The notes under the pieces: generated by a model
Told to the model about the DNA's origin: nothing
The model's database searches: none
The model's input: the letters and a program-made list of their open reading frames with translations, nothing else
Program-made: the position numbers and the translations under genes
NCBI GenBank assembly: GCA_964007475.1
Contig: OZ023275.1
Location: 16,223,829-16,287,828, forward strand
Origin: Hybos culiciformis
Lineage: Eukaryota; Arthropoda; Insecta; Diptera; Hybotidae
Length of the DNA stretch: 64,000 nt
Reading direction: 5' to 3'
In this document: positions 47,487 to 60,366 of the stretch, one piece after another
How positions within the stretch are numbered: the stretch's first letter is position 1
How the letters are laid out: every line of letters begins with the position of its first letter

Positions 47487-47680
47487 GTTGCAAACACTTT
47501 CCAATTTGTCGTAAAAATCGTAAATTATTGTTGGTTTGTGTGCAACTTTCCTATATTTTTGAAGATATTCTGGCTTTTTAATAGATAGTGAAGGCTTTCG
47601 TGCAATAAGTGATCTGAACCAATCCAATCCAGCATACCATTAACGAATGGTGTATTTAAATTTTTGGATAAAACAAAACT
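47487..47680 (-). pseudogene. pogo-like transposase, CENP-B-HTH and linker part
   Basis: The minus-strand frame reads NTPFVNGMLDWFRSLIARKP, then LSIKKPEYLQKYRKVAHKP, then TIIYDFYDKLESVCN. The order 'DWF-x-x-F/L...R-x-P-x-LS-x-KKPE-x-LQ-x-x-R...A-x-KP...YDFY' is typical of insect pogo-like transposases between the second helix-turn-helix and the DDE domain. It is interrupted exactly after VCN by the middle element and would resume in frame at 44570. A frame break separates it from the N-terminal piece at 47681-47840. Confidence 0.85.
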
Positions 47681-47899
47681 TTATATAAGACCTAGCAATT
47701 CGTCTCTGTCACATGGATAGCCACTTTTTGCACGAGCTAATAGGCATTCAGCAATTTCTCCTCCACTTTTTTTTTGGCAATGTGTTCTTAACGTAATTTC
47801 TGGGCATTTTTGGTCCACTTCTTTATCTTTAAACATAAAATAAGTTTTTTTTTTATTTTCACAATTACCCCTTTTTATGTTCACAATTACCTCACACAT
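47681..47899 (-). pseudogene. pogo-like transposase, N-terminal piece
   Basis: The frame contains CPEITLRTHCQKKSGGEIAE followed by CLLARAKSGYPCDRDELLGL and ends at a stop at 47681. ALLxRAKxGxPxxRxE-type sequence is the family's linker before the CENP-B helix-turn-helix. The most upstream residues (from about 47858 up) are translations of repeated copies of the terminal motif, so the true start codon of the ancestral gene is probably not here. Confidence 0.65.
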
Positions 47900-47923
47900 T
47901 AAAAATTAAGGGGTAATTGTGAA
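47858..47923. repeat. internal copies of the pogo terminal motif
   Basis: TTCACAATTACCCC at 47858-47871, a variant TTCACAATTACCTC at 47880-47893 and the inverted GGGGTAATTGTGAA at 47910-47923 reproduce the inner part of the element's terminal repeat. Further copies occur at 48237-48250 beside the right end and, more diverged, at 44388-44416 near the left end. Confidence 0.8.
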
Positions 47924-48324
47924 AGTTAATTATTTCACTTTGTTTTTATTTTTATTTAAAAATTTATTTCATTTTAATTAAATTAAACCCTTATATTGCT
48001 AAAATAAATAATTTTATTTTACTAATGTCAAATTTTCACTAAAATAAAAAGGTTTAAAAAAACTCTTCTCAACTGAAAAACACTTTTTTTTTGGAACTTT
48101 TTTCAAATACTTGATGTCAAGTAGAAAATGTACAAAACACTACGAAACTTTTTTCGCACGTGCAGAAAATATTATAATTTGTATTTACGCTTCAAATTTT
48201 TTTAAATTGTAATTTTTTCCTAGGCTACTTTTACCGTTCACAATTACCCCAATTCACAATTACCCCACTTGACCCTACTTCATAATGGGATTGTTTTATA
48301 AAAAAAATTAATTTTGAAATTATT

Positions 48325-48538
48325 CTATTTGTTCCTCGAATCGATTTGTGATTGTGTGCAAAACTTATTTATGTTCGCTGATAGTTTCTTACGAAATTTC
48401 TTATAAAATCGTCCTCGTACCTTACATTCTAAATATTTTCCTAGTACTTCTATCTTTAAACATTCGTCAATCAAATCATATTCTGTTTGTAAATCAAAAT
48501 TTTCAGCCAATGTTTGATTGATATCTATAAATTTATGT
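48325..48538 (-). CDS. short coding-like minus-strand frame, unrecognised
   Basis: About 70 open codons end at a TAG at 48325, containing AENFDLQTEYDLIDECLKIE, then LGKYLECKVRGRF and KKFRKKLSANINKFC. Residue use is more balanced (D, E, C, G present) than in chance frames of this region, and the codons include CGA and GTA runs atypical of pure A/T drift. There is no ATG near its 5' end and no clear splice acceptor. It could be an internal exon or another transposon relic. I do not recognise a family. Confidence 0.25.
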
Positions 48539-48989
48539 TATGATTTTGTGAGCTTCTGAGCGTTTTGTTTAACCATTTACGTATTAATTGAAAATAAAAT
48601 TGGGGCTAACTTAAAATCGATGAGAATAATGGAAAAAATTCAACTGATCATTAGTTCAGATAAATACGTATGTAGATGTATATATGAATATTTCTATTTA
48701 TACTTATCTCAAGTTAATCCAGTTTTTATTATACCAATGTGCATTTTTAATAAAATATTTTTATTTAGAGTGAAAGTTTATCCTGATGCAGTGATGCATA
48801 TTTTCATTTTCATATTTATACAATTTTATTTAAATAATGTAGGTATACAGTATTTTTTTTTATATTTTTTTCTATTTTTATTTAAATAACCCAGAATGAA
48901 CATAATAAATACAGATTATTTGCTTTACTGGAATCCCTAAAATTTAAAAATAATTTTTAAATTTTAAAATGACTAAGCTCTTCAATACG

Positions 48990-49160
48990 TGGTTGTAGTA
49001 AACGGCCAAATTATTGTTCTAATATAGCATTCCATAAAGAGTTCTAGGCAATATCTGGTCTTCCAGCTTTTATAACTTTACAGTCAGAGTTTGACAAAAA
49101 TTTAAACTTCAATTAAGAACTTGTACCAGATTGTCACATCTCTTGATTTCTCTAATAAGA
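48990..49160 (-). pseudogene. possible decayed coding remnant, unclassified
   Basis: On the minus strand one frame reads KAGRPDIA, a stop, NSLWNAILEQ, a stop, then FGRLLQPRIEELSHFK. The spacing of open runs separated by single stops, in a GC-richer patch, suggests an old coding sequence, perhaps of a transposable element. I cannot assign a family. Confidence 0.25.
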
Positions 49161-52100
49161 AAGAGCAGCTTTGACAATGTCAATGTTTCTGAAAAGTTAT
49201 ATACCTAAACCTGATCTGTAAGAAAAAGTTCATTTTAAATTTGCTGCTCGTTAATATTCGAGTATTATTGCGTTCCCTTAACTTCTATAAGTATTACTTT
49301 TTTAAAATAAATGTTATGCGATTTCGTTTAATTTTTTACACTTGTACATCCAATTATAAAAAACAATTATTTACATATAAAAAAGTACATATATTGTACT
49401 AATTACACATTAAGTACATAAATAGACATGTCTGTATTATTATGCTCATTTGAAATTATGCTCATCAGAAAATCTTGATTTTATAAAATAGTTAAAAACG
49501 TGACCCCTTTACATTTCAATGTTGACTTTTATCACTCTTTTTATCACAGCTACAAATTTTACAACATTTACAACAGAGTTAATTTATCGAGAATTGAATG
49601 GTAACAAAATTTTAAAATGTGTTTCTAACGCTTAGTTTTTCTCGAGGTTTTTCTTTAATATTACAAATCAGACCCTAAATACAGGCAGGGTTTACTTATT
49701 TATTTAAATAAGTTATATCAATTTTTATTTTAAATTTAACTTATTTAAAACAAAATGAAAAATTATTTTTCAGTAAGTAAGAACGTTTTATAACTTGAAA
49801 CAAAAAAAAACAATTTTTCTTTTGGTTTTCTAAAAAAGTCAAATATTTAAACTCCCTTTGGTAAATTCAATTGAAAATAATTTATTCCAACTCTTTGCCA
49901 ACAAAGAAAAAAAAAAGAATTATTTCTCTTACTTATATTAAAAGTAGATAAATGAGATAATTTTAAGTCCCAATTTATAGAGTATTCAGTTTTTTTTTTT
50001 CTAAATAAGTATCTTTGGTCAAATATAAATATGTCCTAAAGGATTTATGTGTAAGAAAAATTTTCTTATATAGGATTTTGATATTAAAATTTCGTTTTTC
50101 TATATTAAATTTCTGGTTAAATTTATATATTTCGATTTAAATCATCATAATGTATACACAGTACATATACTTACTAAATTTTTGATCTTTATAATGAACT
50201 TAAAAAATTTTAATTTTATTATACTTCAAAATACAAATATTATCACATATAGCTTTAAGGCTTTAAAAAAATATATAGATTTTTAGTACCGACCATTCAG
50301 TCGTAATTTCGATTCTTTTTTTTTCAGTTTAATTAATGGTTGACATTATTGAAATAAGGAATTTGAATGAACTTAAAATTTATAGTTATTATAAGTAATT
50401 TTTAATAATTTCCGAAAATCCATAATATATTTAATTTTCCAACTATAAGTATGTATTATCTTTACATTTGTATAAATTTCACTTCACTATCAAAAGATTT
50501 TTCATGAAATTCATATTTATTATATTTCATATAGTTAATTAATATTTCTATATAATAAAAATAGAATAAATATTGTGCCAACTTTAGGCTTATGAATAAG
50601 TTCATATATATTTATCTTGTCTAAAAAATTCCAAAATAAAAACAATCCATATAAGTGGATTAGAATCTTAAATACTTATACCTAATGAAAATGATTGATC
50701 GGTTTCTCAATTCAAAATGGGAAATTTCATTACTAAAATTGTTCATAATCTATTTTTTTTTGTTTTTTTTTTTTTCTTTTTTTGTTGGAAATCCCTTTAA
50801 TAGATACTGCAAATATTTGGTTATGAAAAATTAATTCTTCCATTGACCTGAATATTTTTATTATTGTTGTTCTTTTTTTTTTTTTTTGCTTTTTTATTCA
50901 AGTTTCTATAAATTGGCAAATTGTATTTTCATAAATTGTCTTGAACATACAATGCATGATAATTGAATTTACGTTATATGTGAGAAAATATAAAATTATT
51001 ATTATTATTATTATTTTTTTTTATTCAATTTATCGAATATATATGTGAAGGTATATAATAATAATAAATAATATAATAATCGAAATAAAACCCAATTCAT
51101 ATCGTTGTTATCATTTAGTTTTCTGGTCATAAAGAAATAAAATTTTGTGTACCTACCCTACCCTCCTAAAACTTTAAGTATACAACTATAGTAAAAATAT
51201 AATGAGTATTAATTATGTACAATTGTATAGGTAAGTATAATATATTATGTATGAATTTATTTAAATAATATCAATACTTCACAATCTGATTTTTATTTAA
51301 TTTATTAATAAAATTGAGTACAGCCTTGGTATTATTAATTAAATTATTAAAGAACAATAAGTATTTTAATGGTAATTTTATGTTAGAGACAGAGGCACAG
51401 GACTTTGAGTTAAAAAACATATTATAAAATCAAGTATTTTTAGCAACAAATACCATCGAAGTGGATTTATCTTATCTTATGTGTCTTTTAACACCATAAT
51501 GATTTTATGTTCCTAATGTCAAATGGAATAAATTAGCTCAATTGTTATTAATTACACCCAAGTACATATTTAGTCATTATTATTGATAACTTATACATAA
51601 CATACATAATAATATTTTAAAAACTATATTTTTAAAATGAAAAGTATTTTATACAAAAAAAAAATTCTGTATTTTTATTTTTAAAATTTTTTTTTATCCG
51701 AGACATTCAGCAATAGATATATTTGAAAAAAAAAAATTTAGGACAGTGAAAGCAAAAAAAAAATAAAAAATAAAATCAATTTTTGTAATACAAAACAAAA
51801 CTTATTCAAATAGAAAATTATGGCCATAAAAACTTAATACAAATATCCTTTGCAATTTAATGAAATCACGTTTTGAAAATTTCATTTAAAAATCTTATTT
51901 CATTCCCATTTTTTTTTTTTTGTTTTGTTCGATTTAGTTTCAGAATATTCTTAGAAATATTTTATTTATCTTTTTTATTAAAAAAAAAAAAAGCGAAGTT
52001 TTTATAATGCGATTATCAAAATTCTTCTTGAACAGAAGTTATCCAAATCGATAAAAGTTTCGTATAATAAAATGAAGAACCAACATTTCATAATAAACAT

Positions 52101-52858
52101 GCTCTTATTATCGCATAAAAAACTATGTAAGCGTTTCACCCGAAATTATATTCTATATAAAAATAAAATCATTTCAGGAATATGCATGAACAATTCTCAT
52201 TAAATTATGTGGAAGAAACTACATATTCGCAGATCGTATAAATACAGGTATAATTATACGAGAAAGGTTTTAAGGTTTTCCAAGCTTGTTTCTTTTAAAG
52301 AAGTTCTGCTAAAATTTATCTTCTTGTTAGAATCATTTTTAATACATATATTTATAATAAATTCAAGTATAATGTCAAAAATATCATTATATTACAACGT
52401 TTTTAAGATTTAAGTACTATAAATTATTTCTATAATTTTTATCTTTTTATTAAGTAAGTACTTTGTAATACTTTTAATTTTTTATAAGGACACTGTGTAC
52501 ATTACATATTTTAGTAGATTCTCGCTACAGCAAGAAATAACACATTATTTTAATATTTTTTTTTGAAAAAGATGAAAATTAAAAGGAAGTTGTACATGGA
52601 TGTTTTTTTTTTTCTGTTTTAAAAATGATAAATTGGCAATAATTTTAAACAAAATGTTCACAAAAAATGTTTATTTCTGATAACTGCAACATAATGAATT
52701 TTCATTATTTATTCTACTTTCAATTGTACATAAAAAGTTGAACTTTGAATTTTAAATAAATTATGAAGATCGTTAACATAAAGTTATTATACGAATTCTA
52801 TTTAAGTTTAAAAAAAAATATAGGATGAAAGAAAAAAATAATTTTAATTTTATATATG
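49161..52858. other. AT-rich intronic stretch with simple repeats only
   Basis: Contains an (ATT)n microsatellite at about 50996-51016 and many homopolymers. No exon, RNA gene or transposon end was seen. Confidence 0.45.
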
Positions 52859-53250
52859 GAATTTTTATAGTTATACAAGGCAAAGTCTGAAGCTGTAAAA
52901 ATAATGTTAAAAAGGAAAAGAATTTAATTAAAAAAAATTATATTGGATGCATTATGCATAGTAAACTGTCCTGATAGTATAAGAGTACAGTAAGAATATC
53001 TTCGGGTGTCTTTTGTTTTTACTATCATGATTTCTACCAAGATTTTTGTCAAGATTTTGATTTTGAATTTTTATAGTTATACAAGGCAAGGCTAAGTCTG
53101 AAGCTGTAAAAATAATGTTAAAAAGGAAAAGAATTTAATTTAAGAAAATTATATTGGATGCATTATGCATAGTAAACTGTCCTGATAGTATAAGAGTACA
53201 GTAAGAATATCTTCGGGTGTCTTTTGTTTTTACTATCATGATTTCTACCA
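52859..53250. repeat. direct repeat of about 185 bp in two close copies
   Basis: Copy A (52859-53039) and copy B (53065-53250) start GAATTTTTATAGTTATACAA and end TACTATCATGATTTCTACCA. They are almost identical apart from a 5-bp insertion in copy B (GGCAAGGC in place of GGCA) and a few substitutions; the spacer is 25 bp. Both contain the near-palindrome GGATGCATTATGCATAG and a GC-richer stretch, AAGAATATCTTCGGGTGTC. They match no repeat family I know. Confidence 0.9.
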
Positions 53251-56200
53251 TGATTTTGAGTTTTTTACATAAAAATTTTTTGACATTTTTTTAAGTGTCG
53301 TGATAAAAAAGTTGTGGCATGTAATGTTTTATGTTTTATCTTTCATGTATACTTTTAATAATCACAAAAAAATTATTAATTCTTTTTTATAATAGTGACA
53401 ATTCAATAGAGAAAATAGTAAATTAACAATACTTAATTGTTTTTGGATCTATTCATATGAAGCTAAAATTATAATTCGTCGTTTTTAAAAAAGAAAAATC
53501 AATATTTTTATTAAATTAAAATTTTAATTGAATTGAATTATTAATATTTCTTCTTCGTTGTAGTTACATGCGTGAGTATTGTAGTTTGTAAGCATTTATA
53601 CATTACATTATTATAATTACTTAAGTATTTAAGCAAATAAATAACGTTTATTAGGTTATAACCTATCTATACTTATCTACACATTATACATTATATATTC
53701 CAGTAAAAACTAAAAAAATAAACACTTCAGATAAAATACAATAAATATACTACAAAAAAAAATTATCTTTTTTTTGACAATAAATTGGTAACAAAATTGA
53801 ATGGAATATGATAATATCTCTTCCATATTTAAAAAATAATAAATTATTATTTTTATTTATTTGCCTGTGCGGGAAATCTTAATATCTAATGACATTGGCG
53901 TTCAGCAAACTTTAATTCCATCATTCATAATTGTATTTTGTTGAAATTTGATGAAAATATATATTTAACATTTTCATGATTCAAGTATAAATATATGCTT
54001 ATACATATAAATAGCAAGTTGGTTAAATGTCATCCAATCGAGTTATATTTTAGGAAAGTGCATTTTATAAGCTTTTCAAAACTGGTTGCGAAAAGTTTGT
54101 ATCTACTCCAGAATTCTGAAAAATTTTAATTGATATTTTCCATTACCGGGGTAGATAACACTCATCGTATATTCGTATATGTTTTCTAATGTTTTAAGCG
54201 TTAGAGCGCCATTAAATAAATTTTATTAGTAAATCTTAATTTTGAATTAAAATACTCAACTCTTAAAAAACCTATAAAATTATTCAAGAAAGTATACACT
54301 TACCTACAATAAAATAGAATTTTTTTTTGTCAACATAAAATATCAATAAAATTTTGTGTTTTTTTATTACCAAAACATATTTCTCGTGATTTACTTAACC
54401 GTTTTAAATTTAGTTATTTATTTGATTTTTCAATTATTAAATCCATTTACTTACATAATACAAAAATTATTATTATTATTAAAGTCAACATAATTATTCT
54501 CAGAACATAAATTTTTACTATTCCTTTTACTTTTATACTATACAATTCATTAATTAATAACAAATCTACATGAAATCCATCTGTATATTATTATTATTTT
54601 GTTTTTTTTTTTTTTTTGAATGAAAACAAAAATAAAAAAAAAAATAAATAAAAAACAACAGCAGGGTAACATGAAATGTATAATTTGTGTTAATCTGAGT
54701 AGTAAATAGCAAAAATATGTATAAATTGTATTAAAAAAAAAAAAAATTATAGGTATACTTAAAAACATAAAAACAATTGTCGTTCACAAAGCATAAAAAT
54801 CTTGTATTTACGATTGGCGCGAAAATATAACCTTAGTCACTTTATATTTACTATGTGTATGTATGTATAAGTATATTTTACTTATTTTATGGAACGATGG
54901 ATAAAAAAAAGCTTAAAAATTATTATGCTTTTGTGATTCTATATATTTTATATATGACCTTAATATTACTAATAGATTTATTGATTCAAATTTTCAGAGC
55001 ATTAGCTATATAATAAAAAATTACAGCAGAGATAATTAATTTTGATTTAGGTAATTCATTATGCTTCATTCGGTTTTTTTTAAATCTGATGTCCGTTGCA
55101 GAACTAAGATATTCGATTTACATTATTTAGCTTATACTTACTGCACTATCAATAAAATTTAAAGAACTCTGGCAACTTATAACTACCTATACTAAAATAT
55201 TGTATTTGATTGAAAATTCTTTACTTTTAGTTTTCTAATTTTATTTAAAAAGCTTAAAAATCAGACGGAAAAAAAAAATTGTGATAATTAAACTCTTCTG
55301 ATTGCTCGAATATCTTTATTATGCATAAATTTTTATTTTCAATTCCACTTCCCTTAAAATGGAATTCACAAAAAAAAATAGCGCAATTTTTTTTTTTATT
55401 ATGCTTATCAAAACTAAAACTTTTATCAAATATTTTTTATTATCTTTTAATTTTTTTTTTCGGAATATTATGCTAAATGTGCAAAAAATTTATCATAAAC
55501 AAATATTGAACATGCTTTCGTATTGCAAAAAGCAATCATATTACATTAATTTTTTTTTACATTTTCGCATTATTGTTGTAGTGAACTTTATTATTTGTCA
55601 ATGAAATTTATTTTTTTTTTTATTATTTTTATCATATAATATTAAGTTTTAAAAAAAAAAATTGTTCCGTCTCGCTTTCATATTTTCTATACATAACTTT
55701 CCTATTTTGCCGGTATTTTCTTCTATAGAACGATGTGAATAAATTTAAATAAAAAGTAATATACTGACACCATGATCGTAATAAAAAATTTCGTTAATTT
55801 TGTTCTTCAAAAATATTTCAAAAAAATTACAAAAATAAGTTTATGTCAAAATCGAAATAAATTAACATATGAAATATTGCGCCATATCGTGTTTAACTTC
55901 CAGCAACAAGAAATAGATTAAATTTTATTTGGATTTCTTTAGCAGCACGAATTTCCACAATTAGGTCCCTATGATATAAAATAATATACTTATTGTACGT
56001 ATCAAAAAGACCTTTATTTAAATTTTACAAAAAACAACTACAATTTATGTAGTATGAAAATCGTATGAAATTTAGTCTTCCGTGCTGTGTTCAATATAAA
56101 TTATAATCAAAAAGACTTTAAAACACACAAAATAAGAAAATTATCTTTAGTAACTCAAATTGTATTGAAAGTAAAAAAAATTTGATAATATTTTTATGTC

Positions 56201-58122
56201 TCACAATAAAATTGCTTTATCTTAAAAACAAAATTATATATACTTTTATCAGTTTTATTAATTATTATTGTTTTTAATTAAAAGTAAATAAACAAAAATG
56301 TTTTGGATAAACAAAGTTCGATGACTAAGAATTTTAGTTGGCACGTATATTTGACTGATAATTGTCTTTTTGTACGTATACATTTGATATTTTCATTAAA
56401 CAAATTAAAATTATTATCATCAAAAAAAATATGAAAAAAAGACTTAATCAATGAATCAACAATTTTGGGTTTATTTGTCTTCTTATATAAAAGCGGATAT
56501 AAGTATAAAATCATTTTAATTTTTTAAAAAAAAAAGCCGCGAACTATTCCGATTCTATGTGGTTGGAAATTTTGTAAGGCAAAAAAAACTTGTTATCTGT
56601 TTTCTTTTGAACAAAATTTTAGTGATAGATTTTCGGTTTTATTTACGTTCATGTCCTCTTTTATACATCCCCTTTTTTTATATAAGAAAATAAAAAAAGT
56701 AAGTATATATGTTTTAATTAAATTTGAGTCTGCCAATGAACCAGCTAATCGATTTTTATTCTTTGAATGCCAAACATAAGCAATTTTGTTCACTTTAACC
56801 TCGAATTTGAGATTCTATCATTTCGGGTTTCAGAGTTAGAGGTTCTCAACCAGCCAAGGGAACAAATTATTTTCAAATAAATTTTTGTTTAATTTTAAAT
56901 TTAATAAAAGTGTAAATCGGTTCTTATGAAAATTAGTGGTTAGATAGATGACGATTAAAGGAACCAAAAAAAAATGGTAACAGCTCAGAGATTCAGACCA
57001 GGGTTTAATTATGTCTTATCGATGTATTTAAAAACTTTTCCAGGCAAAAAACTATTCGTAGTCAAAAAATCATTTATTTTATATGTACTTCTATCTTTCC
57101 CTATTATCTCTGTCGTCATCAATATAATAAATACTGAAATCTGCTGTTTTAGAATTATACATAAGTAAATTCTCATTGTTCTTCATTCCTCGATAATGAA
57201 ATTATCATTTAAATTCTGAATAATAAAACAAAGCAAAAAAAAATTAAATAATTATCTCAAATTTTCTAAATTTTCTATGCTATCAATCATTTTTTAGTCT
57301 AAGAATTCCATTAAAAACAAAAAAGAGATTTCTTATGTATACTCTTTGCCTAACGGTATTCATATCGCCAATCAATTTATGATGTTGTAAAATTATTAAA
57401 TCAGATTCATATCTTGAAGGCATATTATTTCAAGAATTATATGATGAACATTTTTTTTTTTTTTATCGAAAAAGCAAAACACAAAATATACATAAAGCTT
57501 GAAAATAAGATAAATATAAAATATGATATGATTTTTTACAACATAGATAAGTAATTTGAATTTTCTCTATCAAATATTTCCAGTTCAGTTAACCATTTTC
57601 TCACTAAAAAAAAATATGCATTTTGGTTAGTCTTTCGTTTATTTTATTTTTTTATTTTCTTTTACCATAAATGTAGGTACCACAAAAATATATTATAAAT
57701 CATTTCTATGTCTTTAGAAGTGTTTTTTTTTTTGCTTTACCAATCGATATATTTTAAATTATATACTGAAAATAATGAAAGTGACGACGTTTTAATACCA
57801 CAATATTCTATTCGATGCTTCGTCTGTATGAACAAAATGCCCTACAGGCAATAAAATGTTATTTTAAAATAAGCAAAATTGGAAAAGTTTTTTTTGTTTT
57901 CATTGCAGATAATTTTTAAGTTATGAATATTTAGCACTAAAGCGCGTAAAGATACAAAAGATAAAACATTTGTCATTCATTTTCCAATAATATTTTTCTG
58001 CAAAATCATAATTAGTATAGTTATATCAAAGCCATAAATATTAGATAGATGCGAAATGAAAAGAAAATGATGAGCAACAATCTATTTCGCATCCATACGA
58101 GTTCAATTTTAAAACTGTCTAA
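53251..58122. other. AT-rich intronic stretch with no recognisable feature
   Basis: Homopolymer-rich, with scattered slightly GC-richer patches (54050-54180, 56960-57060). None of them reads as an exon with both splice sites and a known motif. Confidence 0.45.
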
Positions 58123-58214
58123 ACTAGAATAAAGATAAGTTTACAAAATACGCTAGTTAAAGTATCTAACTAGAATAAAGATAAATTTACAAAATACGCT
58201 AGTTAAAGTATACT
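58123..58214. repeat. 46-bp tandem duplication
   Basis: ACTAGAATAAAGATAA...ACGCTAGTTAAAGTATCT at 58123-58168 is repeated immediately at 58169-58214, differing in the middle (AGTTT versus AATTT) and at its last bases. Confidence 0.9.
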
Positions 58215-59776
58215 GTGATGAACGGAAAGATACTTAAATAGGTATTTGTCAATTTTTTCTTTTCAAAAACAAATAAGTACACCATCGAGGTGAAAAAGTC
58301 GAATTAAGTGTTCTGTAAAAACAGTATAAGTCCATAAAACCCCATTAAAGTACATTGCTAGTATAGTAAGTAGGAATAGGTACCTATACAAGTTTGTTAA
58401 ATTGAAAAACAAAAACTTTATTTTATCACTTTAGTGGTCGATCACTAAGCTAAAAATCGAGCTCAAAATTAAGTTTTTGTACTCAAATAATGACTTTTTT
58501 GTTTTTTCATTGAAGTTTTTCATTAATTATATATTTTAAATTTTATGAATACATATATCAATTTAATTATGAATATCTAAGGCACACTTATTTTTCTACC
58601 TACGATAATTAAAATTTGTTAAAAAAAAAAAAACTTCATAAGAAAGCTATTAAATTTTTTAATTAAATTAGTTTAGACTACAAGTATAAAATATTCTAAT
58701 TTTGAAAAAAAAAAAAATAATAATAATAATAATTTACATAAAATATTGAGCTATGAATACGAATTTCCATATAGACATCTTGTTCTATTTTTAATTTTTA
58801 TGTAAATTTTTTTTTTGCTTCTTTTTTTTTATAATAATTATAATTAAATCATAATTTTTTTTTTTTAAATCTTGGAATACTTATTGTATTTATATACACA
58901 GAAAAAACGAGACTTTCAGTTTTATATTCAATTCTGTGTTAAAAACAATTTTTATCCAATTAATGTTCCCCTAAATTAAGACAACCGCAAACAGATTCAA
59001 TGACTTCGAGACTGTTTTATTTCTGAAATTTTCCGAATGCAATAATCTTGTATTGTCTAGCTAGAATCAATCCAGATTTAATCATTGTCCCAATTACTAA
59101 TACCGTATAACTTGCTTCGCTTTCTAAATAGCTTTACACTCTAGAAATATTTTTAATTAAATATTTTTAACAATTTTTTAAAATAAACCAAATTAAAGCA
59201 CTGCATATTTTATCTATACGTATTTATACACAATATAAATAGTACTAGCTAAGTAGTTTATTATACATAAATATATACAAGTATGCAGGAAGGTATATAT
59301 TTTAACAACAAGAATATTTTTTGACGATAAAAACATTCATTAATATTAAATTATATATAATTCTCTAAAAATCAATATTATCTATTTATAATTTAGAGTT
59401 AAATTTAATATTTTATTAAATAAGAGTTCAATTTTCTTTACAGGATATAATAATAAAATGTTGATTTAATCTAAACTATATGGCATAATTTTAGTAGACG
59501 GTAGGTTGTGACTAAACTGATTTTATTCTTAGTTTCTGAAATGTTTTTTCAAATAATGAATTTTTTATCCGTGTAATTTGTATAAAGATACATAAGTATT
59601 TGATCCGAAATGTAAATTGTATCTAGAAAATTTTTACAAATTGAACTGCACTATAAAATAGATAGTCTATTTTTAAGAAATTTTATTTTCAACTTCTGGG
59701 TAAATTTGCTTTGCTTGTCAGACACTCTATCAACGGAGAAGTTATATTTCCTTATAAATATAATATTTTCCATATT

Positions 59777-59830
59777 AAAATATTTATTTCCTTTTTATGA
59801 ATACTAAAATATGTATTTCCTTTTTATGAG
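59777..59830. repeat. two-copy tandem repeat, period about 29 bp
   Basis: TAAAATATTTATTTCCTTTT followed by TATGA occurs twice in a row with one substitution. Confidence 0.7.
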
Positions 59831-60366
59831 ATATTATAAATCGGTTTTTATTTTCAGAAAAATTCTTTTTCATAATAATCGGCCCAAAAAAAATTATATA
59901 ATGACCCAAATAAATATTTAAATAACAAATACAAGAAAATGTTAAAATTGTTGAGGAAACTAAAATGTATTAAATTTTAATTTAAACTTTTTATTTCTCT
60001 GTATAATTTATAAAAAAGTACAGTCTTTATTTTTTTGCCTTAAATTAACATTTGTGTAATCAGTGATATAAATTTTTTTTCATGTTTAGGTGTATCGAAA
60101 TTCAAGAATCATTTCCCATTAAAATTTACAAAGAAAAAAAACATTAGATATTCTTTCATCAGACTGGACGCTTAAAAGCCGCACACTGATATGGTTAACT
60201 AAAAAATGTAGAACAGTGTGAACCTCATAATTGAAGTATCAGGGCTCTTTTACAACATTTCAATTTAAAATACTTTTGGACAAATTTTTTAACAGTCGAT
60301 CTCCATTCATTTTTGATAGATATCCGCTTACACCCCCCAGTTCTAATCTTTGGACGCAATCGGGGC

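Larger units (their letters stand above)
44177..48275 (-). mobile_element. pogo-like DNA transposon, interrupted by a second element
   Basis: The ends are inverted copies beginning GGGTCAAGTGGGGTAAT, 23 bp long with one mismatch (44177-44199 and 48253-48275), flanked on both sides by TA (44175-44176 and 48276-48277), the Tc1/mariner-pogo target duplication. On the minus strand it holds pieces of a CENP-B/DDE_1 type transposase. A 2,916-bp element plus its 9-bp duplication is inserted in that gene; without it the pogo copy would be about 1.17 kb, too short for a full transposase, so it was already an internally deleted copy. The terminal motif GGGGTAATTGTGAA is repeated inside both ends. Confidence 0.9.
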
